NCBI RefSeq assembly: GCF_002025705.1
Contig: NZ_CP018846.1
Location: 310,001 to 374,000, forward strand
Direction of reading: 5' to 3'
DNA from: Pseudomonas putida
GTDB taxonomy: Bacteria; Pseudomonadota; Gammaproteobacteria; Pseudomonadales; Pseudomonadaceae
DNA length: 64,000 nucleotides
In this document: piece after piece, positions 9,557-17,854 of the stretch
How the letters are laid out: each line of letters opens with the position of its first letter
Numbering within the stretch: position 1 is the first letter of the stretch
Notes under the pieces: model-generated
What the model saw: the letters and a program-made list of their open reading frames with translations, nothing else
What the model was told of the DNA's origin: nothing
The model's database searches: none
Program-made: the position numbers and the translations under genes

Positions 9557-10567
9557 ATGCAAGCAGTGCGTAACTGGGCTGCCCGTTGTGCGCCGTGGAT
9601 CGGCGCGGTGGGCCTGTTCGGCGCTGTACAGCTGGCCCATGCCGGTGATTACGACGGCTCGCCGCAGGTGACCGAATTCGTTCTCCAGATGAGCCGCGAC
9701 TATGGGTTTGCTCCCGAACAATTGAACGGGGTATTCCGCGAGGTACAGCGCAAGCAGTCGATCCTCGATGCCATCTCGCGCCCGGCCGAACGGGTCAAAC
9801 CGTGGAAGGAATACCGGCCGATGTTCATCACCGACGCGCGCATCGCCCGTGGCGTGGACTTCTGGCGCCAACACGAGGCGGTGCTGGCACGTGCCGAGCA
9901 AGAATATGGCGTGCCAGCGCAGTACATCGTTGCAATCATCGGCGTGGAAACCTTCTTCGGCCGCAATACCGGCAATTACCGGGTGATCGATGCCTTGTCG
10001 ACCCTGGCCTTCGACTACCCGCCGCGCGCGGAATTCTTCCGCAAGGAACTGCGAGAGTTCCTGCTGCTGACCCGTGACGAACAGGTCGACCCGCTCACCC
10101 TCAAGGGTTCTTATGCCGGTGCCATGGGCCTGCCGCAGTTCATGCCGAGCAGCTTCCGCAACTACGCGGTGGACTTCGACGGCGATGGCCACATCAATAT
10201 CTGGAACAACCCCGACGATGCCATCGGCAGCGTGGCCAGCTACTTCAAGCGCCATGGCTGGGTGGCCGGCGAGCGCGTGGTCAGCCGTGCCCAGGTCAGC
10301 GGCGCGCAGGCAGATCTTGGCCTGACCACGGGTATCGAACCTGCGAAAACCTTCGGGGAGTTGCGGGCGTTGGGCTGGTCGAGCCATGATGCGTTGCGCG
10401 ATGATCTGCCGGTTACCGCTTTCCGCCTGGAAGGCGACAACGGCCCCGAGTACTGGTTGGGCCTGAAGAACTTCTACGCGATCACTCGCTACAACCGCAG
10501 CGTGATGTATGCCATGGCGGTGCATCAGCTTGCGGAACAGCTGGTCCAAGTACGGGGCGTCAAGTAA
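9557..10567 (+). CDS. mltB: Membrane-bound lytic murein transglycosylase B
   Basis: The 336-residue enzyme cleaves the MurNAc-GlcNAc bond, leaving 1,6-anhydroMurNAc. The catalytic glutamate is in IGVETFFGR, and GSYAGAMGLPQFMPSSF and VDFDGDGHINIWN are signature stretches. I chose ATG at 9557, with AAGGTG just upstream; it gives a signal peptide ending AHA before GDYDGS. An in-frame ATG at 9521 lies within rodA and would spoil the signal sequence. I see no lipobox cysteine, so the protein may be soluble in the periplasm despite the family name. It overlaps rlpA by one base. Confidence 0.93.
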   Translation: MQAVRNWAARCAPWIGAVGLFGAVQLAHAGDYDGSPQVTEFVLQMSRDYGFAPEQLNGVFREVQRKQSILDAISRPAERVKPWKEYRPMFITDARIARGVDFWRQHEAVLARAEQEYGVPAQYIVAIIGVETFFGRNTGNYRVIDALSTLAFDYPPRAEFFRKELREFLLLTRDEQVDPLTLKGSYAGAMGLPQFMPSSFRNYAVDFDGDGHINIWNNPDDAIGSVASYFKRHGWVAGERVVSRAQVSGAQADLGLTTGIEPAKTFGELRALGWSSHDALRDDLPVTAFRLEGDNGPEYWLGLKNFYAITRYNRSVMYAMAVHQLAEQLVQVRGVK

Positions 10568-11565
10568 TGCGCGCAATCATCTCTGCCAATACCTTCAAGC
10601 TGCTGACCTGCATGACCGTCGGCATGTTGCTGGTCAGCTGTTCCTCCAGCCGCCCGACCACCCAGAGCAGTGGCAACGTCGTCCGTTCGCAGCCTGGCCT
10701 GGACATCAACCGTGCCCACAAGGACGGAGCGCCGTGGTGGGACGTGGACGTCAACAAGATTCCCGATGCTACGCCAACCGTGCACACCGGTGCCTACAAG
10801 GCCAACCCGTACACTGTACTGGGCAAGACCTACTACCCGCTGCAGGACTCGCGCAATTACCGCGCCGAGGGCACCGCGTCGTGGTACGGCACCAAGTTCC
10901 ATGGCCAGAACACCGCCAACGGCGAACTCTACGACCTGTATGGCATGAGTGCGGCACACAAGACCCTGCCGCTGCCGGCCTACGTCAAGGTGACCAACCT
11001 GGCCAACGGCCGCAGTGTGATTCTGCGGGTCAACGACCGTGGGCCGTTCTATTCCGACCGCATCATCGACCTGTCCTATGCCGCGGCGAAGAAGCTCGGC
11101 TACGCCGAGATCGGTACTGCGCACGTGCGGGTCGAGGGCATCGACCCGCAGCAATGGTGGGCACAGAAGGGCCAGCAGCCGCCGCTGATGCTGAAAGAAC
11201 CGCAGGTCGCGCAGACCCAGGCGATTCCGGCCAGCACCGGGCGGGTCGAGCAATGGACCCCGCCGCCGCAGCAGCACGCGGCGCCGGTGGTGCCGGTACA
11301 GGTGGGCGGCAACAGTGTGGCCGCCAACACCGGGGGCAACGTTCTTCAGGTGGGCGCCTTCGCCAACCCGGATGCCGCCGAACTGCTGCGCTCCAAGCTG
11401 AGCACCATGGTCAGCGCGCCGGTGTTCATCAGCTCCATCGTGCGTAACCAGCAAACCCTGCACCGCGTGCGCCTGGGGCCGTTCAGCAGCCAGGGCGAGA
11501 TCCAGCAGGCGCAGAACAGCATTCGCCTGGCGAACCTTGGCCAGGCCAAGCTGGTCACAGACTGA
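10567..11565 (+). CDS. rlpA: RlpA septal/rare lipoprotein, lytic transglycosylase
   Basis: The 332-residue outer-membrane lipoprotein has a lipobox LVSC in its first 25 residues, a double-psi beta-barrel domain at about residues 100-180 (GTASWYG, NGELYD, VNDRGPF, DLSYAAA) and a C-terminal SPOR domain from about residue 258 (LQVGAFANPDAAE). In P. aeruginosa RlpA is a transglycosylase specific for glycan without stem peptides, and SPOR directs it to division sites. The linker is Pro/Gln-rich. Its ATG shares a base with the mltB stop. Confidence 0.94.
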   Translation: MRAIISANTFKLLTCMTVGMLLVSCSSSRPTTQSSGNVVRSQPGLDINRAHKDGAPWWDVDVNKIPDATPTVHTGAYKANPYTVLGKTYYPLQDSRNYRAEGTASWYGTKFHGQNTANGELYDLYGMSAAHKTLPLPAYVKVTNLANGRSVILRVNDRGPFYSDRIIDLSYAAAKKLGYAEIGTAHVRVEGIDPQQWWAQKGQQPPLMLKEPQVAQTQAIPASTGRVEQWTPPPQQHAAPVVPVQVGGNSVAANTGGNVLQVGAFANPDAAELLRSKLSTMVSAPVFISSIVRNQQTLHRVRLGPFSSQGEIQQAQNSIRLANLGQAKLVTD

Positions 11566-11579
11566 CTTGCCTGAGCAGC

Positions 11580-11675
11580 AAGCTTCCAGCTGCAAGTTGC
11601 AAGAAGGGGCGGCGCAATCCTGGGCTGGCTTTTTCTTGTGGCTTGAAGCTTGAGACTTGCCGCTCAAGCTGTCGG
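11580..11675. repeat. Imperfect inverted repeat of AAGCTT-type units
   Basis: The first arm (about 11580-11607, built on AGCTTCCAGCTGCAAG) is partly complementary to the second (about 11635-11672, GGCTTGAAGCTTGAGAC), separated by a GC-rich spacer. This differs from the other REP family in the window and resembles the low-complexity AAGCTTCAAGCTGCAAG repeats found between Pseudomonas genes. It probably ends or attenuates the mrdA-rlpA transcript before dacA. The remaining bases up to 11861 form the dacA leader; a TACAAT at 11706 could be a -10 box but has no well-spaced -35. Confidence 0.5.
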
Positions 11676-11861
11676 TTTTGTCATGAATTGCCGGCCCCGG
11701 CCATGTACAATGTCGGCTTTTGCCCGCAGCGGCATAACGCCGCACCCTGATTCAGACGTTCAGGGGTGGGCCGGCCATGGCCACTAAAACTAGACTGACT
11801 GGCGCTGGGCACACGATGTGGCCCAGGGAACATCAGACCATTAGCGATTTTCGAGAGACGG

Positions 11862-13022
11862 ATGAACATCACCAACCTTGCCAAACGACTTTGCCTGCCC
11901 GTACTGCTGATGCTCACGCCTGCTGCCTTCGCAGCAGAGCAGATGATGCCTGCACCACCGCAGCTGGCTGCCAAGTCCTACGTACTCATGGACGCGTCCA
12001 GCGGCAACGTGCTGGTCGAGAACAATGGTGACGAGCGCCTGCCGCCAGCCAGCCTGACCAAGCTGATGACCGCCTACATCGCCACCGTCGATATCCGTCG
12101 TGGCCAGATTGGCGAGAACGACCCGGTCACCGTCAGCGAAAACGCCTGGCGTACCGGCGGTTCGCGCATGTTCATCAAGGTCGGTAGCCAGGTTACCGTC
12201 AGCGACCTGCTGCACGGCATCATCATCCAGTCGGGTAACGATGCCTCGGTCGCCCTGTCCGAGCACATCGCCGGCAGCGAAGACGCCTTCGCCGACATGA
12301 TGAACAAGACTGCTGCCGAACTGGGCATGTCCAACAGCCACTTCATGAACCCGACTGGCCTGCCGAACCCGGAGCACTACTCCTCGGCTCACGACATGGC
12401 CCTGCTGGCCCGCGCGATCATCAACATCGACCCGGCCCACTACGCTATCTACTCGCAGAAAGAGTTCTTCTGGAACAACATCAAGCAGCCGAACCGCAAC
12501 CTGCTGCTGTGGCGTGACAAGACCGTCGACGGTCTGAAAACCGGCCACACCGAGGAAGCCGGTTACTGCATGGTGGCTTCGGCCGTTCGTGATGGCCAGC
12601 GGCTGATCGCCGTGGTGTTCGGCACCAACAGCGAGCAAGCCCGCGCCGCCGAGACCCAGAAGCTGCTGACCTACGGTTTCCGCTTCTTCGAAACCCAGAC
12701 CTTCTACCAGAAGGGCACCGAGCTGACCCAGGCACCGGTATGGAAGGGCGCGACCAGCCAAGTCAAGGCTGGCCTGGCCGACGACCTGACCATGACTATG
12801 CCTAAAGGCCAATTGAAGCGCCTGCAGGCTTCGATGACCATGAACCCGCAGCTCACCGCACCGATTGCCAAAGGTGACGTGATCGGCAAAGTGGAAGTCA
12901 AACTGGACGAGAACGTGGTTCACAGCGCCGACCTGATCGCCCTCGATGGCGTCGAGGAAGGTGGTTTCTTCCGCCGTATGTGGGATAGCATCCGTCTATT
13001 CTTCTACGGGTTGTTCAACTGA
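11862..13022 (+). CDS. dacA: D-alanyl-D-alanine carboxypeptidase (PBP5/6 type)
   Basis: The 386-residue periplasmic enzyme removes the terminal D-alanine from peptidoglycan stem peptides. A signal peptide ends at AFAAEQ. The serine motif is SLTK (Ser64-Lys67), the second motif SGN is near residue 127 and KTG is near residue 225. The C-terminus (RRMWDSIRLFFYGLFN) is the amphipathic helix that anchors PBP5 to the inner membrane. It has its own leader and is followed by a hairpin terminator, so it may be expressed apart from the upstream operon. Confidence 0.96.
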   Translation: MNITNLAKRLCLPVLLMLTPAAFAAEQMMPAPPQLAAKSYVLMDASSGNVLVENNGDERLPPASLTKLMTAYIATVDIRRGQIGENDPVTVSENAWRTGGSRMFIKVGSQVTVSDLLHGIIIQSGNDASVALSEHIAGSEDAFADMMNKTAAELGMSNSHFMNPTGLPNPEHYSSAHDMALLARAIINIDPAHYAIYSQKEFFWNNIKQPNRNLLLWRDKTVDGLKTGHTEEAGYCMVASAVRDGQRLIAVVFGTNSEQARAAETQKLLTYGFRFFETQTFYQKGTELTQAPVWKGATSQVKAGLADDLTMTMPKGQLKRLQASMTMNPQLTAPIAKGDVIGKVEVKLDENVVHSADLIALDGVEEGGFFRRMWDSIRLFFYGLFN

Positions 13023-13036
13023 TACGTGACCTGCAA

Positions 13037-13069
13037 GCCCCCGCACATCCTGCGGGGGCGTTGTTGTTG
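13037..13069 (+). terminator. Rho-independent-type terminator after dacA
   Basis: GCCCCCGCA at 13037-13045 pairs with TGCGGGGGC at 13051-13059 around a five-base loop, followed by the T-rich GTTGTTGTTG. The stem is strong; the T tract is interrupted, so some read-through into ybeD is likely. Confidence 0.7.
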
Positions 13070-13095
13070 CCACGGCTTACGAGGCCGTTTCCGCC

Positions 13096-13371
13096 ATGAG
13101 CGAACCTGACGTAAAGTCGCACAAGATCGAATTCCCATGCGCCGATTACCCGATCAAGGTAATCGGCGACACCGTTGTCGGCTTCAAGGACACGGTGATC
13201 GAGATCCTCAGCAAGCATGCCAAGGTCGACCTTTCCACGCTGGCCGAGCGCCAGAGCAAGGAAGGCAAGTACACCACCGTGCAGCTGCATATCGTCGCCG
13301 AAAGCGAAAACCAGCTGCATGACATCAATAGTGCCCTGCGTGCCACCGGCATCGTGAAAATGGTGCTCTGA
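13096..13371 (+). CDS. ybeD: YbeD-family protein (DUF493)
   Basis: The 91-residue protein is a typical DUF493 member: an ACT-like small alpha-beta fold with [12 protein letters not shown] at residues 13-24 and [13 protein letters not shown] in the second half. Family members precede lipB in many proteobacteria, as here, where its stop overlaps the lipB start in TGATG. A regulatory role has been suggested from structure, but no function is established. Confidence 0.92.
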   Translation: MSEPDVKSHKIEFPCADYPIKVIGDTVVGFKDTVIEILSKHAKVDLSTLAERQSKEGKYTTVQLHIVAESENQLHDINSALRATGIVKMVL

Positions 13372-14018
13372 TGTCCCTTTGCCTCGGTATTCGCGAGCTT
13401 GGCCTGCAGCCCTATGAACCGGTGCTGGAGGCCATGCGTCGCTTCACCGAGCAGCGTAGCCCGGACAGCCAGGACGAAATCTGGCTGGTCGAGCATCCCG
13501 CGGTCTTCACCCAGGGCCAGGCTGGCAAGGCCGAGCACCTGCTGGTACCGGGCGACATCCCGGTGGTGCAGACCGACCGCGGTGGCCAGGTGACCTACCA
13601 TGGCCCCGGGCAGCTGGTGGCCTACCTGCTGCTGGACGTGCGCCGCCTGGGTTTTGGCGTGCGCGAGCTGGTCAGCCGCATCGAGCAGACCTTGATCGAC
13701 CTGCTCGCCAGCTACGGCGTCAGCGCCGTGGCCAAGCCCGATGCGCCGGGTGTCTATGTCGACGGAGCGAAAATCGCCTCCCTCGGCCTGCGAATCCGCA
13801 ACGGCCGTTCCTTCCACGGCCTTGCTCTGAACGTGGACATGGACCTAGCGCCATTCCGCCGAATCAACCCCTGTGGGTATGCGGGGCTGGCCATGACCCA
13901 GCTGCGCGACCTGGCAGGCCCGATCGTACTCGACGAGGTCAGGACAAGGCTGCGCGGACAGCTGGTCAAGCACCTCGACTATGCTGAGCAGACGACCCTC
14001 ACGGGCGGAATCGACTGA
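13371..14018 (+). CDS. lipB: Octanoyl-[ACP]-protein N-octanoyltransferase
   Basis: LipB (215 residues) transfers octanoate from acyl carrier protein to the lipoyl domains of 2-oxoacid dehydrogenases and GcvH. Signatures are [20 protein letters not shown] around residues 64-83, [21 protein letters not shown] with the catalytic lysine, and INPCGYAGL with the catalytic cysteine. The start overlaps the ybeD stop, and lipA follows two bases after its own stop. Confidence 0.97.
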   Translation: MSLCLGIRELGLQPYEPVLEAMRRFTEQRSPDSQDEIWLVEHPAVFTQGQAGKAEHLLVPGDIPVVQTDRGGQVTYHGPGQLVAYLLLDVRRLGFGVRELVSRIEQTLIDLLASYGVSAVAKPDAPGVYVDGAKIASLGLRIRNGRSFHGLALNVDMDLAPFRRINPCGYAGLAMTQLRDLAGPIVLDEVRTRLRGQLVKHLDYAEQTTLTGGID

Positions 14019-14020
14019 AT

Positions 14021-15037
14021 ATGACAACTGTGCAAGAAGCCGTGCCGAACCTGATACCTACCCAGGATGCCACCGCGCGCCCAGCGCCGAAGAAAGTGGA
14101 AGCTGGGGTAAAACTGCGTGGCGCCGAAAAGGTCGCGCGTATCCCGGTAAAGATCATCCCCACCGACGAACTGCCTAAAAAGCCTGACTGGATCCGCGTG
14201 CGCATCCCGGTATCGCCGGAAGTCGACCGTATCAAGCAGCTGCTGCGCAAGCACAAGCTGCACAGTGTGTGCGAAGAGGCGTCCTGCCCGAACCTTGGCG
14301 AGTGCTTCTCCGGTGGCACCGCGACCTTCATGATCATGGGTGATATCTGCACCCGTCGTTGCCCGTTCTGCGACGTCGGCCACGGTCGGCCGAAGCCGCT
14401 GGACCTGGACGAGCCGAAGAACCTGGCCGTGGCCATCGCCGACCTGCGCCTGAAGTACGTGGTGATCACTTCGGTGGACCGCGACGACCTGCGTGACGGT
14501 GGTGCCCAGCACTTCGCCGACTGCATTCGCGAAATCCGTGCATTGTCGCCAGGTGTGCAACTGGAGACCCTGGTGCCAGACTACCGCGGCCGTATGGACG
14601 TTGCCCTGGAAATCACTGCGCAAGAGCCGCCAGATGTGTTCAACCACAACCTGGAAACCGTACCGCGCCTGTACAAGGCTGCGCGTCCTGGTTCGGACTA
14701 CGACTGGTCGTTGGACCTGCTGCAGAAGTTCAAGCAGATGGTTCCGCACGTACCGACCAAGTCGGGCCTGATGCTCGGCCTGGGCGAGACCGACGAGGAA
14801 GTGATCGAAGTGATGCAGCGCATGCGCGAGCACGACATCGACATGCTGACCCTCGGCCAGTACCTGCAGCCGTCGCGCAGCCACTTGCCGGTGCAGCGTT
14901 TCGTCCACCCGGACACCTTCGCCTGGTTCGCCGAGGAAGGCTACAAGATGGGCTTCAAGAACGTCGCTTCCGGCCCATTGGTGCGTTCGTCGTACCACGC
15001 CGACCAGCAGGCTCACGAAGCCAAGATCAAGCTCTGA
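14021..15037 (+). CDS. lipA: Lipoyl synthase (radical SAM)
   Basis: LipA (338 residues) inserts two sulfurs into octanoyl-protein to make lipoate. Both iron-sulfur sites are visible: the auxiliary cluster in [12 protein letters not shown] and the radical SAM CxxxCxxC in CTRRCPFC. It also has the C-terminal RSSYHAD serine ligand motif. An N-terminal extension of about 60 residues precedes the core, as usual for Pseudomonas. It ends the lipoate operon, with a terminator just downstream. Confidence 0.97.
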   Translation: MTTVQEAVPNLIPTQDATARPAPKKVEAGVKLRGAEKVARIPVKIIPTDELPKKPDWIRVRIPVSPEVDRIKQLLRKHKLHSVCEEASCPNLGECFSGGTATFMIMGDICTRRCPFCDVGHGRPKPLDLDEPKNLAVAIADLRLKYVVITSVDRDDLRDGGAQHFADCIREIRALSPGVQLETLVPDYRGRMDVALEITAQEPPDVFNHNLETVPRLYKAARPGSDYDWSLDLLQKFKQMVPHVPTKSGLMLGLGETDEEVIEVMQRMREHDIDMLTLGQYLQPSRSHLPVQRFVHPDTFAWFAEEGYKMGFKNVASGPLVRSSYHADQQAHEAKIKL

Positions 15038-15055
15038 TCCGGGCCTTCGCTGAAC

Positions 15056-15098
15056 ATGCCGATGCACGCTGAGAGGCGGCATCGGCATTTTTGTTTTT
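15056..15098 (+). terminator. Rho-independent terminator after lipA
   Basis: ATGCCGATGC at 15056-15065 pairs perfectly with GCATCGGCAT at 15079-15088, followed by ATTTTTGTTTTT. This is a canonical intrinsic terminator and separates lipA from ldcA. Confidence 0.9.
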
Positions 15099-15119
15099 GC
15101 TGCATAGAAAGGAGCTGCG

Positions 15120-16058
15120 ATGAATTGCGCTGAAACCATGGAATCGCGTTTGCCCAAGGCGCTGGCAGCCAATGCCTGCTTCGCCATCGTCGCCCCTGCC
15201 GGGCCGGCTCGCCTGGATGCGCAGAAGGCGGCCCAGTGGTTCGCCGAGCGAGGCTACCGCTGCCGGATCTTCCCGGGTGTTCATCAGGCCGAGGGTTACC
15301 TGGCTGGTAGCGATGATCAGCGCCTTGAAGATCTGCATGCGGCCGTTGCCGACCCTGATGTCGACGCAATCCTGTGCATGCGCGGTGGTTATGGCAGCAT
15401 GCGTCTGCTCGATCGGCTGGACTTCGAGTTGATCCGCCGCAACCCCAAGCCGCTGGTTGGATACAGCGACATCACGGCGTTGCACACGGCCATCTACCAG
15501 CGTACCGGGTTGATCACCTTCCACGGCGCAATGCTCAATGCCGACCTGTTGGGTGCCAAGCTGCAGCCGACCGAGTCGTCGCTGCTGGTGCAATTGGGCG
15601 GGCTTTTGCGGGAGGGGGATGAAATTGCCCATCCGGCCGATTTCGCCTTGAGTTGCGTGGTGCCCGGCGTTGCCAGCGGGCGCTTGCTGGGGGGCAATCT
15701 GTCGATGCTGGGGGCGACACTGGGGACAGTGGCGGAAATTGATACGCGGGGCTGCATTCTGTTCATCGAGGACGTCAACGAGCCGTTATATCGGGTGGAC
15801 AGGCTGCTGACCCAGTTGCGCCTTGCAGGCAAGCTGGAGGGCATCAAGGGCGTGCTGGCAGGGGATTTTGCCGGGATTACTACCGCAGCGCTGGCACCGT
15901 TGCTTGAGGAGACTTTCGGGCCGTTGGGCGTACCAGTACTGGCTGGGTGGCGCAGCGGGCATTGTGATCCGAATGTGTGCTTGCCGCTGGGGGCCTGGGT
16001 GAGGCTGGACAGTGAGAAGCAGACACTGGTGCTGGGGCAAGATCTGTTCAGGGCTTGA
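15120..16058 (+). CDS. ldcA: Murein LD-carboxypeptidase (peptidase S66)
   Basis: The 312-residue cytoplasmic serine peptidase removes the terminal D-alanine from murein tetrapeptides during peptidoglycan recycling. The nucleophile serine lies in MRGGYGSMRLLD (about residue 90), and the Glu/His of the triad are in the FIEDVNEPLYRVDR and SGHCDPN regions. GGAG at 15111 gives a good ribosome site for the ATG at 15120. It stands alone, between the lipA terminator and a long palindromic repeat. Confidence 0.92.
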   Translation: MNCAETMESRLPKALAANACFAIVAPAGPARLDAQKAAQWFAERGYRCRIFPGVHQAEGYLAGSDDQRLEDLHAAVADPDVDAILCMRGGYGSMRLLDRLDFELIRRNPKPLVGYSDITALHTAIYQRTGLITFHGAMLNADLLGAKLQPTESSLLVQLGGLLREGDEIAHPADFALSCVVPGVASGRLLGGNLSMLGATLGTVAEIDTRGCILFIEDVNEPLYRVDRLLTQLRLAGKLEGIKGVLAGDFAGITTAALAPLLEETFGPLGVPVLAGWRSGHCDPNVCLPLGAWVRLDSEKQTLVLGQDLFRA

Positions 16059-16065
16059 GATTGCC

Positions 16066-16196
16066 GGGGCTGCTTCGCAGCCCTTTCCGACCGGTCCGGC
16101 GCCCCGGCAAGGCCGCTCCTACAGGTCACGCGTTTTCCTGTAGGAGCGGCCTTGCCGGGGCGCCGGACCGGTCGGAAAGGGCCGCAAAGCGGCCCC
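16066..16196. repeat. Long nested palindromic repeat
   Basis: This is an almost perfect palindrome of about 130 bases. The outer arms are GGGGCTGCTTCGCAGCCC / GGGCCGCAAAGCGGCCCC types, then a GCGCCGGACCGGTCGG core in both orientations, then a REP pair built on GGCCGCTCCTACAGG. The same GCGCCGGACCGGTCGG core occurs at about 50722 and 57291. It lies between convergent genes ldcA and the transglycosylase and could terminate both. Confidence 0.85.
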
Positions 16197-16203
16197 AGGT
16201 GCA

Positions 16204-17520
16204 TCAGCGCTGACGCAGGCTGTCGAGCAGTTTGTGGGTCGGGTAGCCATCTGCCGGCCACCCCAGCCCCTGCTGGGCATTGCGAATCGCCTTGCGGGTA
16301 TTGGCCCCGATGATGCCATCCGGGTTGCCCGCCTCATGCCCCTTGGCATTCAACAAGTTCTGCAACTCCATCCGCTCGCTGCGACTCAGTGGCAGGTCTT
16401 CCTTCGGCCAGCTGCCGCTGATGAAGCCCCAACCCGAGAAGCGATCACCCAGCAGGCTCACCGCCAGCGCGTAGGAAGACGAGTTGTTGTACTTGAGAAT
16501 GGCGCGGAAGTTGTCCAGTACCAGGAATGCCGGCCCACGGGCGCCAGCCGGTAACAGTAGGGCAGCTGACAACTGGTTGCTGCCGGCCGGCAGCTGGGTA
16601 CCCGCAGGTAGCTTTACGCCCATCTGCAGCCATTCGTAAACCGGTTTGCGCAGCGTGCCGTCGGCCTGCCAATAGTCGAAGCCTGCTGGTACTTGCACTT
16701 CGAAGCCCCACGGCTGGCCATGCTTCCAGCCAGAGCTCTGCAGGTAATGTGCAGTCGATGCCAATGCGTCGGGCGTGCTGTTCCAGATATCCCGGCGACC
16801 GTCACCGTCGAAATCCACCGCATGGGTGTTGTAGGTGGTCGGGATGAACTGGGTCTGGCCCATGGCGCCGGCCCACGAACCACGCATGGCCTCAGGCTGG
16901 ATGTCGCCATGCTGGATGATCTGCAGGGCGGCGATCAGCTGGTCCTGGGCGAACTGGGGGCGGCGGCCTTCATAGGCCAGGGTGGCCAGCGAGCGGATCA
17001 CCGACTTGTTGCCCTGGAACTGGCCGAAGTTGCTTTCCATGCCCCACACTGCGACCAGTGCCTGGCGGTCGACGCCGTAGCGTTGCTCGATGCGGGTGAG
17101 CAGCTCGGCGTTCTGTTCCAGCAGTTTCTTGCCGTTGCGCACGCGCAGGGGCGACAGGGCACCATCAAGGTATTCCCATACCGGGCGGGTGAATTCGGGC
17201 TGGCTGCGGTCGGCCTTGATCACGTCCATGTCTGGCGTGACGCCGAGGAACGCGCGGTCGAAGGTGCTTGGCGCGATGCCGGCCTGGAGTGCCTGCAGGC
17301 GGAAGTTCGCCTGCCATTCGGCAAAGGTCTGCAGGGGCTGGATTTCGGTGCTGACGTCAGGCGTGGCGCTGGGCAGGGTCACTACCGGCGCGGGCTGGGC
17401 GGGCGCCAGCGGCAGGGCGTCGGCGGCGGTGGGTTTTTCCGCGCAGGCGACGAGCAGGATGAAGCTGGAGGCCGCGAGTAGCTGGCGGGATTTCCAACGG
17501 GGAAGAAGACTCAAGAGCAT
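16204..17520 (-). CDS. Lytic murein transglycosylase with C-terminal peptidoglycan-binding domain
   Basis: The 438-residue lipoprotein has a lipobox LVAC at residue 26 and a Pro/Ala-rich linker. An MltB-type catalytic domain spans about residues 65-360 (catalytic glutamate in WGMESNFGQF, plus GSWAGAMGQTQFIPTTY and VDFDGDGRRDIW). A PG_binding_1 domain occupies the last 60 residues (NPDGIIGANTRKAIRNAQ). It cleaves glycan strands non-hydrolytically. This is the second MltB-family enzyme in the window and differs from the one at 9557 by its lipid anchor and binding domain. It lies downstream of arfA on the same strand. Confidence 0.92.
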   Translation of the reverse strand: MLLSLLPRWKSRQLLAASSFILLVACAEKPTAADALPLAPAQPAPVVTLPSATPDVSTEIQPLQTFAEWQANFRLQALQAGIAPSTFDRAFLGVTPDMDVIKADRSQPEFTRPVWEYLDGALSPLRVRNGKKLLEQNAELLTRIEQRYGVDRQALVAVWGMESNFGQFQGNKSVIRSLATLAYEGRRPQFAQDQLIAALQIIQHGDIQPEAMRGSWAGAMGQTQFIPTTYNTHAVDFDGDGRRDIWNSTPDALASTAHYLQSSGWKHGQPWGFEVQVPAGFDYWQADGTLRKPVYEWLQMGVKLPAGTQLPAGSNQLSAALLLPAGARGPAFLVLDNFRAILKYNNSSSYALAVSLLGDRFSGWGFISGSWPKEDLPLSRSERMELQNLLNAKGHEAGNPDGIIGANTRKAIRNAQQGLGWPADGYPTHKLLDSLRQR

Positions 17521-17580
17521 GCACAGATCCAGAATTGCAGGTCAGGTGCCGACCATACCATGCCTGCGCTTGCGATGCTT

Positions 17581-17745
17581 TCATGCGGCCAAAAAGTAAG
17601 AAGCCTCCCAATCTCTCGATTGGAAGGCTTCGCGGCGGTAGCTGCCTTTGCCCTTGTCTGGTCGCTCCTGGCGGCAGCGGAAGAGGGGCTGGGCAATGAT
17701 CGACTTGGCCTTGTTCGGGCCGTGCTTTTTCGGCTTTTTGCTCAT
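17581..17745 (-). CDS. arfA: Alternative ribosome-rescue factor A
   Basis: This 54-residue frame encodes a typical ArfA: an N-terminal Lys-rich part (MSKKPKKHGPNKAK), then QPLFRCRQERPDKGKGSYRR and DWEAS near the end, matching the PLFR-R-E--KGKGSY-R...WEAS pattern of E. coli ArfA. ArfA recruits RF2 to ribosomes stalled on non-stop mRNA, as a backup to tmRNA. AGGAA lies eight bases before the ATG at 17745. A strong hairpin inside the frame (17600-17631) followed by U residues fits the known control in which arfA mRNA is itself non-stop. Its short hydrophobic tail SYFLAA lies beyond the hairpin. Confidence 0.93.
   Translation of the reverse strand: MSKKPKKHGPNKAKSIIAQPLFRCRQERPDKGKGSYRREAFQSRDWEASYFLAA
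17591..17631 (-). terminator. Hairpin/terminator within the arfA reading frame
   Basis: On the minus strand GAAGCCTTCCAATC and GATTGGGAGGCTTC form a 14-bp stem (one G-U pair) closed by a GAGA tetraloop, followed by TTCTTACTTTTT-type U-rich sequence before the TGA at 17583. In other proteobacteria an RNase III site or terminator at this position makes arfA mRNA lack a stop codon, so ArfA is produced stably only when tmRNA is limiting. Whether this one acts by termination or cleavage cannot be told from sequence. Confidence 0.8.
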
Positions 17746-17854
17746 GGCGGGGTTCCTGGCTTGGGTGGCTTTCGGGGCGCACTTTAGGCCTGGGAAGGTG
17801 AAGGAGCCAATTGATTGTGTTTATGGTCGCTCTCTGGGGCTGCTTCAGCCCCGG

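Noticed and set aside
11688-11711. Sigma-70 promoter TTGCCG...TACAAT before dacA
   Set aside because: The spacing is 12 bases, too short; the alternative -35 TTGTCA is 22 bases away, too long.
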